DNA of 64,000 bases. It comes from Turnera subulata (lineage: Eukaryota; Streptophyta; Magnoliopsida; Malpighiales; Passifloraceae). A program made the translations under genes and the position numbers. The stretch spans positions 128,860-192,859 of the forward strand of contig JAKUCV010001823.1 of the NCBI GenBank assembly GCA_028386065.3. The letters are read 5' to 3'. The notes under the pieces were generated by a model. It ran no database searches, was not told the origin of the DNA, and saw nothing but the letters and a program-made list of their open reading frames with translations. Of the stretch, positions 43,017 to 54,875 are shown piece after piece; the first letter of the stretch is position 1, and every line of letters begins with the position of its first letter.

Positions 43017-46000
43017 ATGAAGATGCCAGTAAGTACGTTATTTGTTATTGTTTATATTCTTCCGTATCTGGGTTCAATGAGACACACTTTGTTTTGTTTT
43101 GTTTTTTTTTTTACTCTACCCTTTGGCCAAATCTGGGGAATCTTGTTAACTTTTGTGATAGAATTGGATTGTCAATGGGATATCTGAGAGGGGGTTTTTT
43201 TTCCAAAGTTTATGTTTTGATTGCTACATGGGCTGGTTTTTTCACGCTTTGCCACTCCTGTGATTGTGACAGAGGACTCTGTCCATTTTTTTACACTGTT
43301 GTCTTGCTTCACTGGGTTCACTTAAAGTTCCGTTCTTGTAACTGATGCGTGATTTGGTTGTGATGCTTTGTTTGACACATGTTTCTCATTTATCTTCTTA
43401 TTCTTCTGAAACTGTTAACGAAACTGTAAAGTGTATGTTTGAATTTTGTGTGGTTTTGTTGTTACTGTTGGTTTTCTGTTATTTCAGTGTCCGTTCGCGC
43501 AATATGTTTTCATTGGATTCTAGACCGTTTTTTTATTTTTTTAGGGATTCATGTGTTCACTGCATCTTGTCACATTTCTTCCCGAGTTACCAAACCATTG
43601 ATTTAGCTTTTACATTTAAGATGACCAATTGATATCAGTTTTTATTATTTTTCCGCGTTTCTTTTTTGATATCAGGATTTCCATATATTTCACTGCTGTA
43701 GTTGACCTGAATATTTCCTGGCTTACATTTTTCATGCTTTTCTGCTATAATTCTCCATCCGGAAAGCTGGGATTCTGGTTTTTCTTCATAGGTCACTATT
43801 CCTGCTTTTGATGTCTTTTTTTTTTGTTTGTTTACCATCAATTGACTGGGGAAATGATTGTGAAATTGAAAAATATTCTCTGAGATTTGCATCTTTTGCC
43901 ATTTCAGGTGGCATTGCTCTTGCTGCTGGCACTGATTAATGCTATCAGAATTGATGGAGAAGAGAGCAAAGGACTGTGCGACTCCAAACCTAGTTTGCAC
44001 CCAAGACCGCACAGTGTGTCAATCTCGGAGTTTGGTGCTGTTGGAGATGGAAAAACGCTGAACACACTTGCATTCCAGAATGCCATTTTCTATCTCAAGT
44101 CTTTTGCTGACAAGGGTGGGGCTCAGCTTTATGTGCCCCCTGGAAAATGGCTTACTGGAAGTTTCAACCTCACCAGTCACCTCACCCTCTTCCTTGAGAA
44201 AGGTGCTGTCATTCTTGGATCTCAGGTAATTTGGTGCTCTTTGCTTGCCTTCTGCAAATTGGTTTTCGGGTTCTCCAATCTTTTCATTGTAGTTCAAAAT
44301 ATGGAAATGCTTATATTTGATAATTTTCACACTGTGGATTTTCATACATAGTTTTCATGGTTGTTAGGATCCATCTCATTGGGATGTTGTTGAACCTTTG
44401 CCCTCATATGGTCGAGGGATAGAACTTCCGGGCAGTAGATATCGGAGTTTAATCAACGGATACTTGTTGACCGATGTTGTGGTAACCGGTAATGTGCATA
44501 TTTGTTATCCGGCAATCACCTTTTCGTAGTAGCAATCTTCCATTAGCTTACATTTATTAAGTTTTGCAGGTGACAATGGAACCATAGATGGCCAGGGCTC
44601 TGTTTGGTGGGATTGGTTCAAGTCTCATTCCTTGAACTACAGCCGTCCTCATCTTATAGAATTTGTATCATCTGAAGATGTTGTAGTCTCAAATCTCACC
44701 TTCCTAAATGCTCCTGCATATAACATTCATCCGGTCTATTGCAGGTGATTTTTCTGAAGAATCTACAACTGCTAAACTTGTATTTAGGTTTGATCGACCA
44801 TAAGTTGTTGGCGTGCTTTTAATTAAGTTTGTTGGCTCTGATGCAGTAATGTACTCGTTGAAAACATTTCAGTTTCTGCTCCTCCAAACTCTCCCGAGAC
44901 CATCGGTATAGTTCCAGGTTGGTTAGTTGGCTCTGTGTGAGTCCTATATCTCCATTAAGCACACTCACTAGAAGCCTTCACTCTTCATTTTCCATTTGGT
45001 GTTTTATGCACCAGCCAGCGTTTGCATCCTCCTTAAAAGTAACTAAATTTTACAATTACATAATCACCTTCTTCTTTGTTACAGCTGAATTTCAATAGCA
45101 ACGCCAACTTATTAATACAAGTCTAGATATTTATCTGGATGTTTTTCCCAGTGGCCAACTTCTTAATATCTGATTCAGTATATCAACTTTTCTATAAATG
45201 CATGACAGAACACTTCTGTGGACTTTTAATGTTGATTAGTGGGTGATTGCCATTATTTTGTATAGTGATAATTGTAACCTTGTTCATTGCCGAGCTGGAG
45301 TTGTTTACTGTCTGCTTCACTACTGTTGCTGTCATCAGTTTTGAATTATTTCACATGCTTGTTTTGCTTTTGGCAATGCTACCTTACTTGTTTAGGATAT
45401 TATTATATGAAAAGCGTGTTGCTGACTGTTTTTTTTTTTCTGGTTTTTTTTTTCCAATTTCAGATTCTTCAAACAATGTTTGCATTGAGGATAGCAGCAT
45501 TGCCATAGGGTATGATGCCATTTCCCTCAAGAGTGGTTGGGATGAATATGGCATTGCCTATGATAGACCTACAACTAATATACATATAAGAAGGGTCCAC
45601 CTTCAATCATCTACTGGTTCAGCCATTGCCTTTGGTAGTGAGATGTCTGGTGGCATTTCCAATGTGCATGTGGAGCAGGTCCACATATGCAACTCATTTA
45701 GTGGCATTGAGTTTAGAACAACCAAAGGCAGAGGTGGTTATATTAAGGGGATCATAATATCAGGTGTTGAATTGGAAAATATCAAAATGGCATTTGGTGC
45801 CATTGGTGATCGTGGGTCACATCCTGATGACAAATTTGACCCTAATGCTCTCCCGGTTGTTGAACAAATCACATTAAAGGATGTGACTGGAACAAACATC
45901 TCTATAGCTGGAAACTTCACAGGGATTTCAGAATCTCCATTCACCTCTCTTTGTCTCTTGAACGTCTCTTTGGTGACTTCTGCCTCCTCATCTTCATGGG

Positions 46001-46134
46001 TGTGCTCCCATGTTATCGGCTTTTCGGAATCTGTTACACCAGAACCCTGCCCTGAACTTGAGAGCTCGTATTCGAATTCTTCTTCTACCTGCTATTCCCT
46101 CTTCGATTCTTATGGTAAATCAGCAGCCTTATGA
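43017..46134 (+). CDS. Glycoside hydrolase family 28 (polygalacturonase-like) protein, 6 exons
   Basis: Exons 43017-43028, 43908-44225, 44368-44488, 44570-44744, 44847-44917 and 45464-46134 give 455 residues. A signal peptide (MKMP then VALLLLLALINAI) directs secretion to the cell wall. ISEFGAVGDGKTLNT marks the start of the right-handed beta-helix, and NGTIDGQGSVWWDW is the GH28 strand. The usual catalytic motifs are modified: PDSSNN and GYDAIS where NTD and GDD are expected, AFGSEMSGGI in place of GHG, and FRTTKGRGG in place of RIK. This variant set is known from one plant GH28 clade. Pectin cleavage is therefore inferred, not certain. A 12-nt first coding exon is unusual; an alternative ATG at 43887 reads straight into exon 2 and also gives a hydrophobic leader. 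Confidence 0.9.
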
Positions 46135-46832
46135 TTACATCCCTTCACAGTACAGTCACATGGTGAGAAATGGATTCTTCTACTACAGATTACTGTCTAA
46201 AATAGGTCACATTCTTTCCAATAAGACACATGTCTAAAGCATTTGTTTCTTTGTTCCCTTGGTTTTTTGCAATTTCGCATGTTCAAAATCTGCAGATTAT
46301 TTGTACAGCTACATTTCTTCATTCATGTGTAAGAAAATTTTTGGTAGTAGTGAGTGCATAAATCAAAAAGAAGGGACTTGGATGGATATGTTTAGCAGCA
46401 TTGCTATTTCATATTTACCAGTTTCTTTGATCTTTTAAAATGTTTTTACATTGCATAGAGAGAATCTGACGAGCCTGGTGCTTCTTGGAAAGCAAAGTTT
46501 ACTGGTGATGAGTCAGGGAAAAAGTTGTAATGGATAAGAGGATCATGATTGAATTTAATTCAGCTGTCTCCTTTTTATTTCTGGAAATGATCTTTCTTCT
46601 ATCCTACTAGTATATCCATTCTACTTGCAGGTTTGTTTTGGCATGCGTGCCTTTTGACAGTCTCAAGGCTGTAAATTAAGAACAAAAAATATATGCTCCC
46701 TTCCTTTTTCATTCTTGAAAAGAAAGACAAGAACTTGAACCCCAAAAAAACAAACGTCATCTCATAAGATAAAGAAGATACACCATAATTTATACTACTA
46801 GTTTATACACCGAACGATATATAATACTAATA
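46135..46832. other. 3' flank of the GH28 gene
   Basis: Probable 3' UTR and intergenic sequence. A GT...AG-like pair near 46161-46460 might mark a 3' UTR intron, but this cannot be confirmed. No other gene is seen. Confidence 0.4.
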
Positions 46833-48036
46833 GTCACTCCCTTCGACAGGAAACTAGAAACGGCTAGTTTTTCAAAGTGAAAATGCTCTCAACTCACACT
46901 ATTGATCTTCTTCTTCCTCCTCCTTCCCATCCTCCTACTTCTCCTAGTTAATGCTATTATTCCCACCACAATCAACATAAACCTCATCATCCACAAGAAA
47001 ACCAACGGTTTCAAATGCTTTGTTTGGGTTTCTTGCCAAGCCTTCTTCCCATCAACAAAGTTCACAAACAACCTTTCTTCACCGGTGTTTTTCCGGAGAT
47101 GAGTTTAGTAAAGGGGTTCGTTTTCTTCTTCCTCCATCAGATTTCCTTGTGTTGCTCTTCTATCCACATACAATCATCCAAGATACAAACCCCACATCAA
47201 TGGTGAACGCACGCCATGTGTTTGACGATTTGCCCAAGTCTAGTGTGGCCACTACACCATCCTCGTAAGGTCAGTGGTTTCGCTTGAGTTTGTTAGTGGG
47301 TTCACTTGAGATCATTTAGGATCTTTGGTAACCTTATTTCTCAGTTCCGGATTTATTCGGATTTAGGGTCTTTTTGACCCCAAGTTGATCAAGTTTAACA
47401 AGAGTTTCCCAAGTTTTACTTGAGGATTTTGTTGGTACTGCTGGATGGCATTTAGAAGCAGCAGCTGCAATGGCAGGGGAGTGATCGTCGGCGACGGCAG
47501 CGGGAGTGATGATGGTGACAGTGATGGTGATGGTAATGGTGCCGGCCATGCTCGGGTCTTGCTTGGGGATAAGCCTGTCATACTCAGGAGCGTGCTCAAG
47601 TATGCTAACAAGTTCCTACGAAATAGTATCCGCATCAAATTTAGATCCAAAAACTCAAAAATGTCGATTTCCAAAGACATGGAAGAAGGCTCTACCTCCC
47701 GGAAGGATCGCCTGGTATTAACCAAGGAAATGTCGTCCAATTGGTCAAGTTACAGGGTAAAGCAACTTTATTTGGAGCTAAACATCGCCGTGGATATTAT
47801 GAAAAGGCACTATGGAGGCATGCTATTTTCTTATGTTTTGTGGGCCCCATATATGTTGCATTATGCGAGTTTTATCTACGGTGTTTTTGGCTTTGTATTT
47901 GTTATATGTGTACTAAGTTTGTATTTGGGTTTATATTTGCCTATATGGGCACTAAGTTTGTATGCTATGTACTCATCTTTTAATTAATAAAATACCTATG
48001 CTTGCTGACAAAAAAAAAAAGTCACTCCCTTCGACA
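46833..48036 (+). mobile_element. 1.17-kb poly(A) retroposon with 16-bp target duplication
   Basis: GTCACTCCCTTCGACA occurs at 46833-46848 and 48021-48036. The insert between them ends in about 11 A after AATTAATAAAATACC, so it is a target-primed retroposed RNA copy. A 180-codon frame (47445-47987) and a 66-codon frame (46902-47102) are open. The first has a Gly/Asp-rich start, a basic middle and a hydrophobic end; I recognise neither. There are no obvious introns. It could be a rearranged LINE-derived element or a processed transcript. The next retrotransposon inserted only 70 bp downstream. Confidence 0.8.
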
Positions 48037-48111
48037 ATCCTCCTTTGGCAAAAGCTACATTTAATGCTATTCATTTCCTCCACCTAGAATTAAAAAAAAA
48101 AAACTCATTGG

Positions 48112-48617
48112 TGTTATAAAATTGGGGGAGAAATTCACTTCTTGATGGAATGATACAAGCTTGATCAAGGTAATAATCTAACCTTGATGGAAGTAATACA
48201 CCATTAATAGTAATAATACAACTTTGATAGTAATAGTAATAATAAAGATTAATAAAATATAGATGAAGGGAGATAGAGAGGAGAGGTGTATGTGTATGGA
48301 AATGAAGACAGTAATCTTATGGTAGGATATAAGTATATAAAAGTGAAGGAATGGAGGGGTATTTATAGTTGGAAATGGGAGGATAAAAACAAATAAGTAT
48401 GATTAATTTAAAAGGATAAAATCAAAGGGATGTTAGGTAAAGGAAGAAGATATTAGGATTATGACAAATGGAATTATGGAGGATAATTAGCTAAAGAGAT
48501 AATTCCAAGTAGAAGTTTGGTGTATGGGTAAAGTATTTACCGGGGTAAATTCGGGTATGGTAAAAATGAGTTTTACTGGATGGTAACAATGACATTCACC
48601 ATAATTTATTTATAACA
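48112..48617 (-). repeat. 3' LTR of the Copia-type element
   Basis: Bounded by TSD ATTGG on the left and by the polypurine tract (CTCCCCCTT on the plus strand) on the right. Confidence 0.93.
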
Positions 48618-48745
48618 CTCCCCCTTGAATGTCATTGCACCTTAGATAGAATACGCTTAGGAAGTACTGCCTCGTTAAAAACCTTACCAAGAAAAACCCA
48701 GTGGAACAAAAACTTGGTGAAGGAAAAAAGAGTGCAGTGCGTATT

Positions 48746-49165
48746 CTACTCTCCCTGATTTTGGCATCCCTTGATATCTGGAATCCTCCATAAACCAATC
48801 CTCTTCATCAATTCTTCAAAAGTTGTAGTAGGAACTGATTTTGTAAATATATCTGCCAGATTGTTACTTGAATGATTCTTGATGTATCCTCCCTTCAATT
48901 GGGCAATGCAGCTATCATTATCTTCATAAATCGTCGTTGGAATATTTTCCTCGCTAACTAATCCATATGAATCTTGACAATACTGCATCATCGATCTTAG
49001 CCAAGCACATTCTCGGCTAACTTCATGTATGAACACAATTTCTCCATTATTTGAAGAGGCAACAACGATACTTTGTTTTCTGGTCACCACGATACTTGAT
49101 GTATCTGCCTGTTCTTTATGTGGATCAAATAAAAGACCTATATCTGCAAAACCAACTAGATGCAC
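48746..49165 (-). pseudogene. Copia RNase H domain remnant
   Basis: The minus-strand peptide of 139 residues has SIVVASSNNGEIV, SRECAWLRSM, TIYEDNDSCIAQLKGGYIK and NLADIFTKSVPTTTFEEL, in the order found in Copia RNase H domains. About 30 residues between GYIK and NLAD (normally containing the TKHI region) are missing, so the domain is internally deleted. This is the 3' end of pol next to the 3' LTR. Confidence 0.88.
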
Positions 49166-50739
49166 CTTGGCCTCACAAGGTTAAAATAATTCCATATACC
49201 AAAATAATAGAATATGAATTTATATATTATATTCCAATATAAATACGTTAGAGCAAAATTATATTTTGCAAATAAATTTATAGCAAAAGCTTCAGGCTTT
49301 ATGTTACTAGCAAGATAAATTGCAGTGTGATGTGGTACTTCAAGACCAATTGATTAATCTTATCTTTTCAAAATTTTTTATCTTAAACTTTTTCCTTAAA
49401 TATAGCACGGATTTGGAAACCTCTTCAGGAGTTCTAATAGTATTCAGATCACTTTATGTGTCTGGCAATTGACAAAATATTTTGCAAATGAATCATCTTT
49501 TGAACTTCAGGTTCATACGAATTCATTTGAGGATCAAAACTAAGCATTGAATAACATTTCAATAATATCTTGATCCAGCTGCTTATTTTCTCCCCCTAAT
49601 GTTGGGTAAACTCTTTTATCAAATTAACAATAAAAAAATCTTTAATCACTAGTCAATGATTTATGGAGATTCATACCCAACATACACAACATATATTCAC
49701 AGTCTTCTTTAAGGACCAATTTTACTATACTGTACAACCAACGGTCCGAAGATGGGAGTTACTAGGTTCGTGACCATGAACCAATTAAATGGGAAGACCT
49801 TATGATAACTTGTTGGCTTGATGCATGCAAGTGCTGCTACATGTAAAAATACCAATTTTTCAAACAGCAATATTTCATTAACAATGGTCCTGCAATCAAT
49901 TAGAAATGTTCGCCCATATCTTTTTGGCTTTATTGCCTATGATATACATTTTCCACTGAAGAAATGTACCAGCATTATCTACACATATAGTCTAATAACA
50001 TAAGTAGGGATATGTAACCGCAAGTGACTTAATCATTAAAATAAGTGCGCACAATGCCAACTTGCATCACACAATAGACCATCTAGTCGATGCATCATAA
50101 AAATTACCTAGATGGGCAACACGGCAGATTTATCAGTCCGCGTACATGTCCCTGAATTATTCCCAAAATTGCTGGTGATTCTAGGCCAACCTCATCTTAG
50201 GAAGGCCAAACAATTAATTTTCGCAGCAAACTAACACATGGAAATTCAATGATTGTAAAAACTTCTGGTTTTTCAATAAATAACCAAGAATAAATGTCGT
50301 GCATCATTATTGATCCGGGATGGCCCAACTGGTCACGTCAAACAAGATATCCAATAATCAACTTCTAGTTGATCTCAGCTTCGAGCTGTGCAAACTGTGT
50401 ATTTAAACACTTAAAAATTGCTAGCTTCAGGCTAGTGCATTCCTGCTTCTGGCTGGATATGGTAAGTTTCAGTTACTCAATTGCTAGCTTTAGGCTGCAA
50501 TACGTGTGTCAGTTTTAGGCTTATTTCTGCCACTCATGTCGAAAAAGATCAGAATTATTGAGCAATAATTAAAGTAGTGGCAAACTTTTCCAAAAGTAAA
50601 ACCTCGAAGATTGAAAATCTTTGGAGTTAACTGATAATAATGCAAAGTTTTTAATTACCAAAAAATCTTTTGGATCTTTTTGGAGACAGAAAAAGGGTCC
50701 ACATTTGAAAAACTGACACCTAGCTGTCTAATCTCAGAC

Positions 50740-51490
50740 TATAAGAAGGGGAGGCGGTTGAGACAGGAAGATGCAGAAAACTCAACAAGACAAGAAAAAT
50801 GCCTTCCCCAGCTACTGTTTTCTTTGTTGAGGGTGCTTCTCTAGAAAGAAGGAATAGGTTAGCTTATAGCATAGTGAATGAGTAGCAAGAGGACTTATCG
50901 AATGATCTGGCAAGAATTCCTCGTTTAGTGTTTGTTGATGAACTTTATTTATCTAGGTTCTTTGTAACTCCTATGGAAGAAACATTCTTCCTAGAGGACC
51001 AAAGCAATCTAAGGGCTTCCTTGTATGGCTCGACTAACTCTATTATGTTTTTCATATCTGATAGACTGCAGGAATTTCAGCTAGAGTCTTCATGTCAAAT
51101 TTTAAATCAAAGCAGTTATTATCAGGTTTCCATGATGGCTCGGAGCGTCCCAAGGGTGACTGGGTTACCACCTACATGGCCTTACATGGCCTAAGGTATG
51201 ACTTCTACTATGGAATTGCAGGGGTGTAGCAAGAAGGTCCCAAGATTTTGTGCGTACCTTAAGGGGTCTAAAGAATCAGTACAAGCCCAACATGGTACTG
51301 ATTACTGAGACTTTGTGGCAAGCAGGAGAAAATCATGGTGTAATCCCACTCCGTTTTCCTGCAACGAATCCGTTTGAGATACCTGGAGAAAACAATATGG
51401 GTGGCATGTGGTTCTCCTGGAACGACAGTGTTAGGGTCAACATCAACAACGAGGCTCAGAGTCTTAGAGTCAATGTTGTACCCAACAGAT
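50740..51490 (+). pseudogene. LINE fragment inside the Copia-type element
   Basis: Second copy of the fragment at 11430-12170, with TETLWQAGENHG and GGMWFSWNDSV. Here the GENN reading is intact where the first copy has a stop. A 10-bp duplication (TACATGGCCT) breaks the frame near 51180. It lies antisense to the host element, with the same limits as in the other copy. Confidence 0.75.
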
Positions 51491-51792
51491 AAATAATTAT
51501 TTCAACTTATGTATGAGAACAATTCCTCTTTGTGAATGTTCTCTAGTTATGGATCCATTATGCAATAATAATATACATGTTTTCCCTTAGCCTTGCCATT
51601 ATAATCTCATTCACGGCCACAGACACAATTAATTATACTGTCTTATTCGCTTCAGGGAATAGAGCAGAGTCAATCTGACGGGATCCATAATAATTTCTTT
51701 TATTACTGTAAGTGGGAGTTTCTGTACTTTTCAAGAGTATTTGCTCTTCCAGAGCATAAATATATGATCTTCTAGATCATAGTAAAGTATGC

Positions 51793-51968
51793 GTTCTTCA
51801 AGAACATATTCAAACTTATGCTCTTCTGGAGCGTATAAATTATTTTCTCATTTTTGAGATTGTACATGTTATGTAAAATAGTTCTTCAAGAACATATTCA
51901 AACTTATGCTCTTCTGGAGCGTATAAATCATTTTCTCATTTTTGAGATTGTACATGTTATGTAAAATA
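51793..51968. repeat. 88-bp tandem duplication
   Basis: Two units begin with GTTCTTCAAGAAC at 51793 and 51881 and continue through GCTCTTCTGGAGCG to ATGTTATGTAAAATA. Each unit holds two of the short TTC hairpins. The related element at 12470-12560 has a single unit. Confidence 0.9.
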
Positions 51969-52205
51969 GTTGACATCTACACATATAACTCTCCCCTTTG
52001 GATGTCAGATTGCATTGTCTCCAGGACAAATGCCTGAGTCGTTATTCTACAAATGATTACAATAACAGTAAAGTAAACATAATAAAATAGAATATATCAA
52101 ATAATAATTAAACAGAACATAAAACAAAAGCTTTCAGTAAAAAAAAATGACTTGCGCCTTCAGGGTAAGCAAGAACAATATCCATCTTCTGGTGGTCGTA
52201 TAATA

Positions 52206-53738
52206 TGTTAGTAATATGCCCAAAAGCCAATCAGTGGATGATCGTATATAGTCGTGTATATACATTAAGGTTATTCCAATAAATATGATTATGAGATAAT
52301 CGCTTGCACATATTTATAACCCTAGAGTATATATTTGATATATCTTAAATGTCCCTAGTCGATTATTATTATGGATGGGTTATAATAATAAATTAAGACT
52401 AGCGTATGTTGAGAATTTATATGTGATATGAATTCTACATACGGGTACAAGTTGGAGAACTTGTGGACTGGACTGACCCACATAAGAATGCTACATGGAG
52501 CATTATATGTTTGTCGATAGCGATTCTTATATGTATTGTCCTTAGACCTGAGATCATCAAGGTTCCCAACGTGTGAGTCATATACTTTGATATTATTCCT
52601 AGTGATCCGTAACTGGGTGGACTTAAGGGTAATCATTGGGTATATGATAAGTGTGTAGTGGGTTTTGTATGATCCAGAGGGGATTCGTCCAACCCATATA
52701 ACGGGAATATTATCGGATGGTTTCTTGATAGAGTTGAACTGTAAATGCACGGCCGTGCTCGGATTATGATATGGTGTTATCATTGGTATCCGTTTTACAC
52801 AGTTAACTCGAGGATCAAGAAACCGAGATTAAACATATACGAGATTGACATATTCCAGGTCTCGGTTTAATCTTGATAATGGGACGAAGGGATGATGACA
52901 TGTTTGCGAGGCATTTTGAATCAGTACTGATCTTGTCGTTCGGGTAGCAATGATGTGTTGCTAGACGCCGCTCTTTGCTTATAATTATAAAATGAGATTT
53001 TACAATTATTTCCGGACGTTACAAGTGCCTACAGGGTCACACACATAGAACCGTTGATTCGAGCAGGTGGTTGAACCGTGGTTGGACCATGGTCCGACCG
53101 GTTTATGGTCGGACCGCGATTGGGCGGTGGTTGGACCAGGGCCGTTTTGGGCTGGTTGGTTCACTAATTGTTAGCATTATTGAGCCACTTTAGGTGCTGT
53201 GTATGTTGATAAGGTTTAGTGGTGACATTATTATGATAGACATAATTGTGGTGGGTAATGGGCCAACGTGTTGGCCATGACCTCCACTATCTCCATTAGC
53301 TTTTGATATGTGGATTGGAGTGATCTGATTACCTCCTCTCCTTCATGCCATTCACTGAGTTTTGTTCTTGAGAGTGTTCTTGGGCGAGCTTGAAAGAGCA
53401 TACACACATCACCTTCTTTGAGAAAGAAGAGAAACACCACAAACTCATCCTCTCGGAAATCTGTTGCTAGCACACCAGTTCGGGAGAGCTCGAAGTTCGA
53501 AATCGTGTGACGATTCCGGCTTGATCACGGTTCGTGTGGATACCGTAGAGGGGCGGGATACCTTGTCTTGCTCTTGCTGATTCCGACACTTCAGTTAGGT
53601 GGAAGATCCTAACCGTGTAAGGTACGGAAAATTGTTATTCGGTTTATATGCTTCACATGTGTTCCTGTGTTGTTTTCGGAAATTCCGCTGCATGTTTTTC
53701 TTGTATATGAGTGTCATATAGCATATCGGAAACCTACA
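52206..53738. mobile_element. Nested solo LTR (1,533 bp), SIRE-like
   Basis: Starts TGTTAGTAATATGCCC and ends GGAAACCTACA, with TAATA directly before (52201-52205) and after (53739-53743). The related element at 12810 is uninterrupted at this point. Non-coding, with words seen in long Copia SIRE-type LTRs. No internal region remains, so LTR-LTR recombination after insertion is likely. Confidence 0.85.
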
Positions 53739-54363
53739 TAATATTCATCTTCTTGCGGGCATATTTTTCTTCAATTTAGCAGTAAGACATCCAATCTTTG
53801 CTTTGTATTCTCTTTTATTGCGTCTTCGAGACGATTTGCATTTAAATGCATTCAATGCCCATAACAAATTTCTTCCGGAAATTTTAAGGGCTTCCAATAT
53901 TTGTAACATTAACATAATTCCAAAATTAAGGAAATGAAAGACTTAAATAAAATAAATAATTATGGGCCTATTATTAATTAGCCCAATTAAAAATAAATAA
54001 ATGCAAATTAAATGTGATGGGCCTTGTATGAGCCCAAGCGAAATATAAATGAAATTAAAGCAAAAAATTAAATGTAATGGGCCTTTTAATAGCCCAATCA
54101 TAATTTAAATAAAAATATAAAATATGCTTACTCGATAAATCTTTCAGCAGTAATATATAATATATCATACTAATACATAGGCCTTTTAATAGCCCAATCA
54201 TAATTTAAAAAAATATAAAATATGCTTACTCGATAAATCTTTCAGCAGTAATATATAGCATAAGAATAAAGAATATATAACATATATAGAAAGGATGAAA
54301 GTAGTAATAAGAAAAATTTTAGAAATAAATACCTTAATAGAGTAGAGACTCGTGCTGATAACG

Positions 54364-54870
54364 TGTTATAAAATTGGGGGAGAAATTCACTTCTTGATGG
54401 AATGATACAAGCTTAATCAAGGTAATAATCTAACCTTGATGGAAGTAATACACCATTAATAGTAATAATACAACTTTGATAGTAATAGTAATAATGAAGA
54501 TTAATAAAATGTAGATGAAGGGAGATGGAGAGGAGAGGTGTATGTGTATGGAAATGAAGAGAGTAATCTTATGGTAGGATTTAAGTATATGAAAGTGAAG
54601 GAATGAAGGGGTATTTATAGTTGGAAATGGGAGGATAAAAACAAATAAGTATGATTAATTTAAAAGGATAAAATCAAAGGGATGTTAGGTAAAGGAAGAT
54701 GATATTAGGATTATGAAAAATAAAATTATAGAGGATAATTAGCCAAAGAGATAATTCCAAGTAGAAATTTGGTGTATGGGTAAAATATTTACCGGGGGTA
54801 AATTCGGGTATGGTAAAAATGAGTTTTACTGGATGGTAACAATGACATTCACCATAATTTATTTATAACA
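54364..54870 (-). repeat. 5' LTR of the Copia-type element
   Basis: Followed on its right by TSD ATTGG (54871-54875) and on its left by the primer-binding-like sequence. Leader repeats at 54078-54255 include an approximately 100-bp tandem duplication containing GCTTACTCGATAAATC. Confidence 0.93.
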
Positions 54871-54875
54871 ATTGG

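Larger units (their letters stand above)
48112..54870 (-). mobile_element. Copia-type LTR retrotransposon, complete ends, defective interior
   Basis: LTRs at 48112-48617 and 54364-54870 (506/507 bp) share TGTTATAAA...TTTATAACA ends. The element is flanked by the 5-bp target duplication ATTGG (48107-48111 and 54871-54875). On the minus strand CGTTATCAGCACGAG (primer-site position) follows the 5' LTR, and AAGGGGGAG (polypurine tract) precedes the 3' LTR. The interior keeps only an RNase H remnant, integrase scraps, a captured LINE fragment and a nested solo LTR, so it is non-autonomous. It shares its interior layout with 8831-14006. Confidence 0.92.

Noticed and set aside
48107..54875. Two independent solo LTRs instead of one element
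   Set aside because: The shared 5-bp TSD ATTGG lies only at the outer ends, and primer site and polypurine tract are at the correct inner ends, so it is one element.
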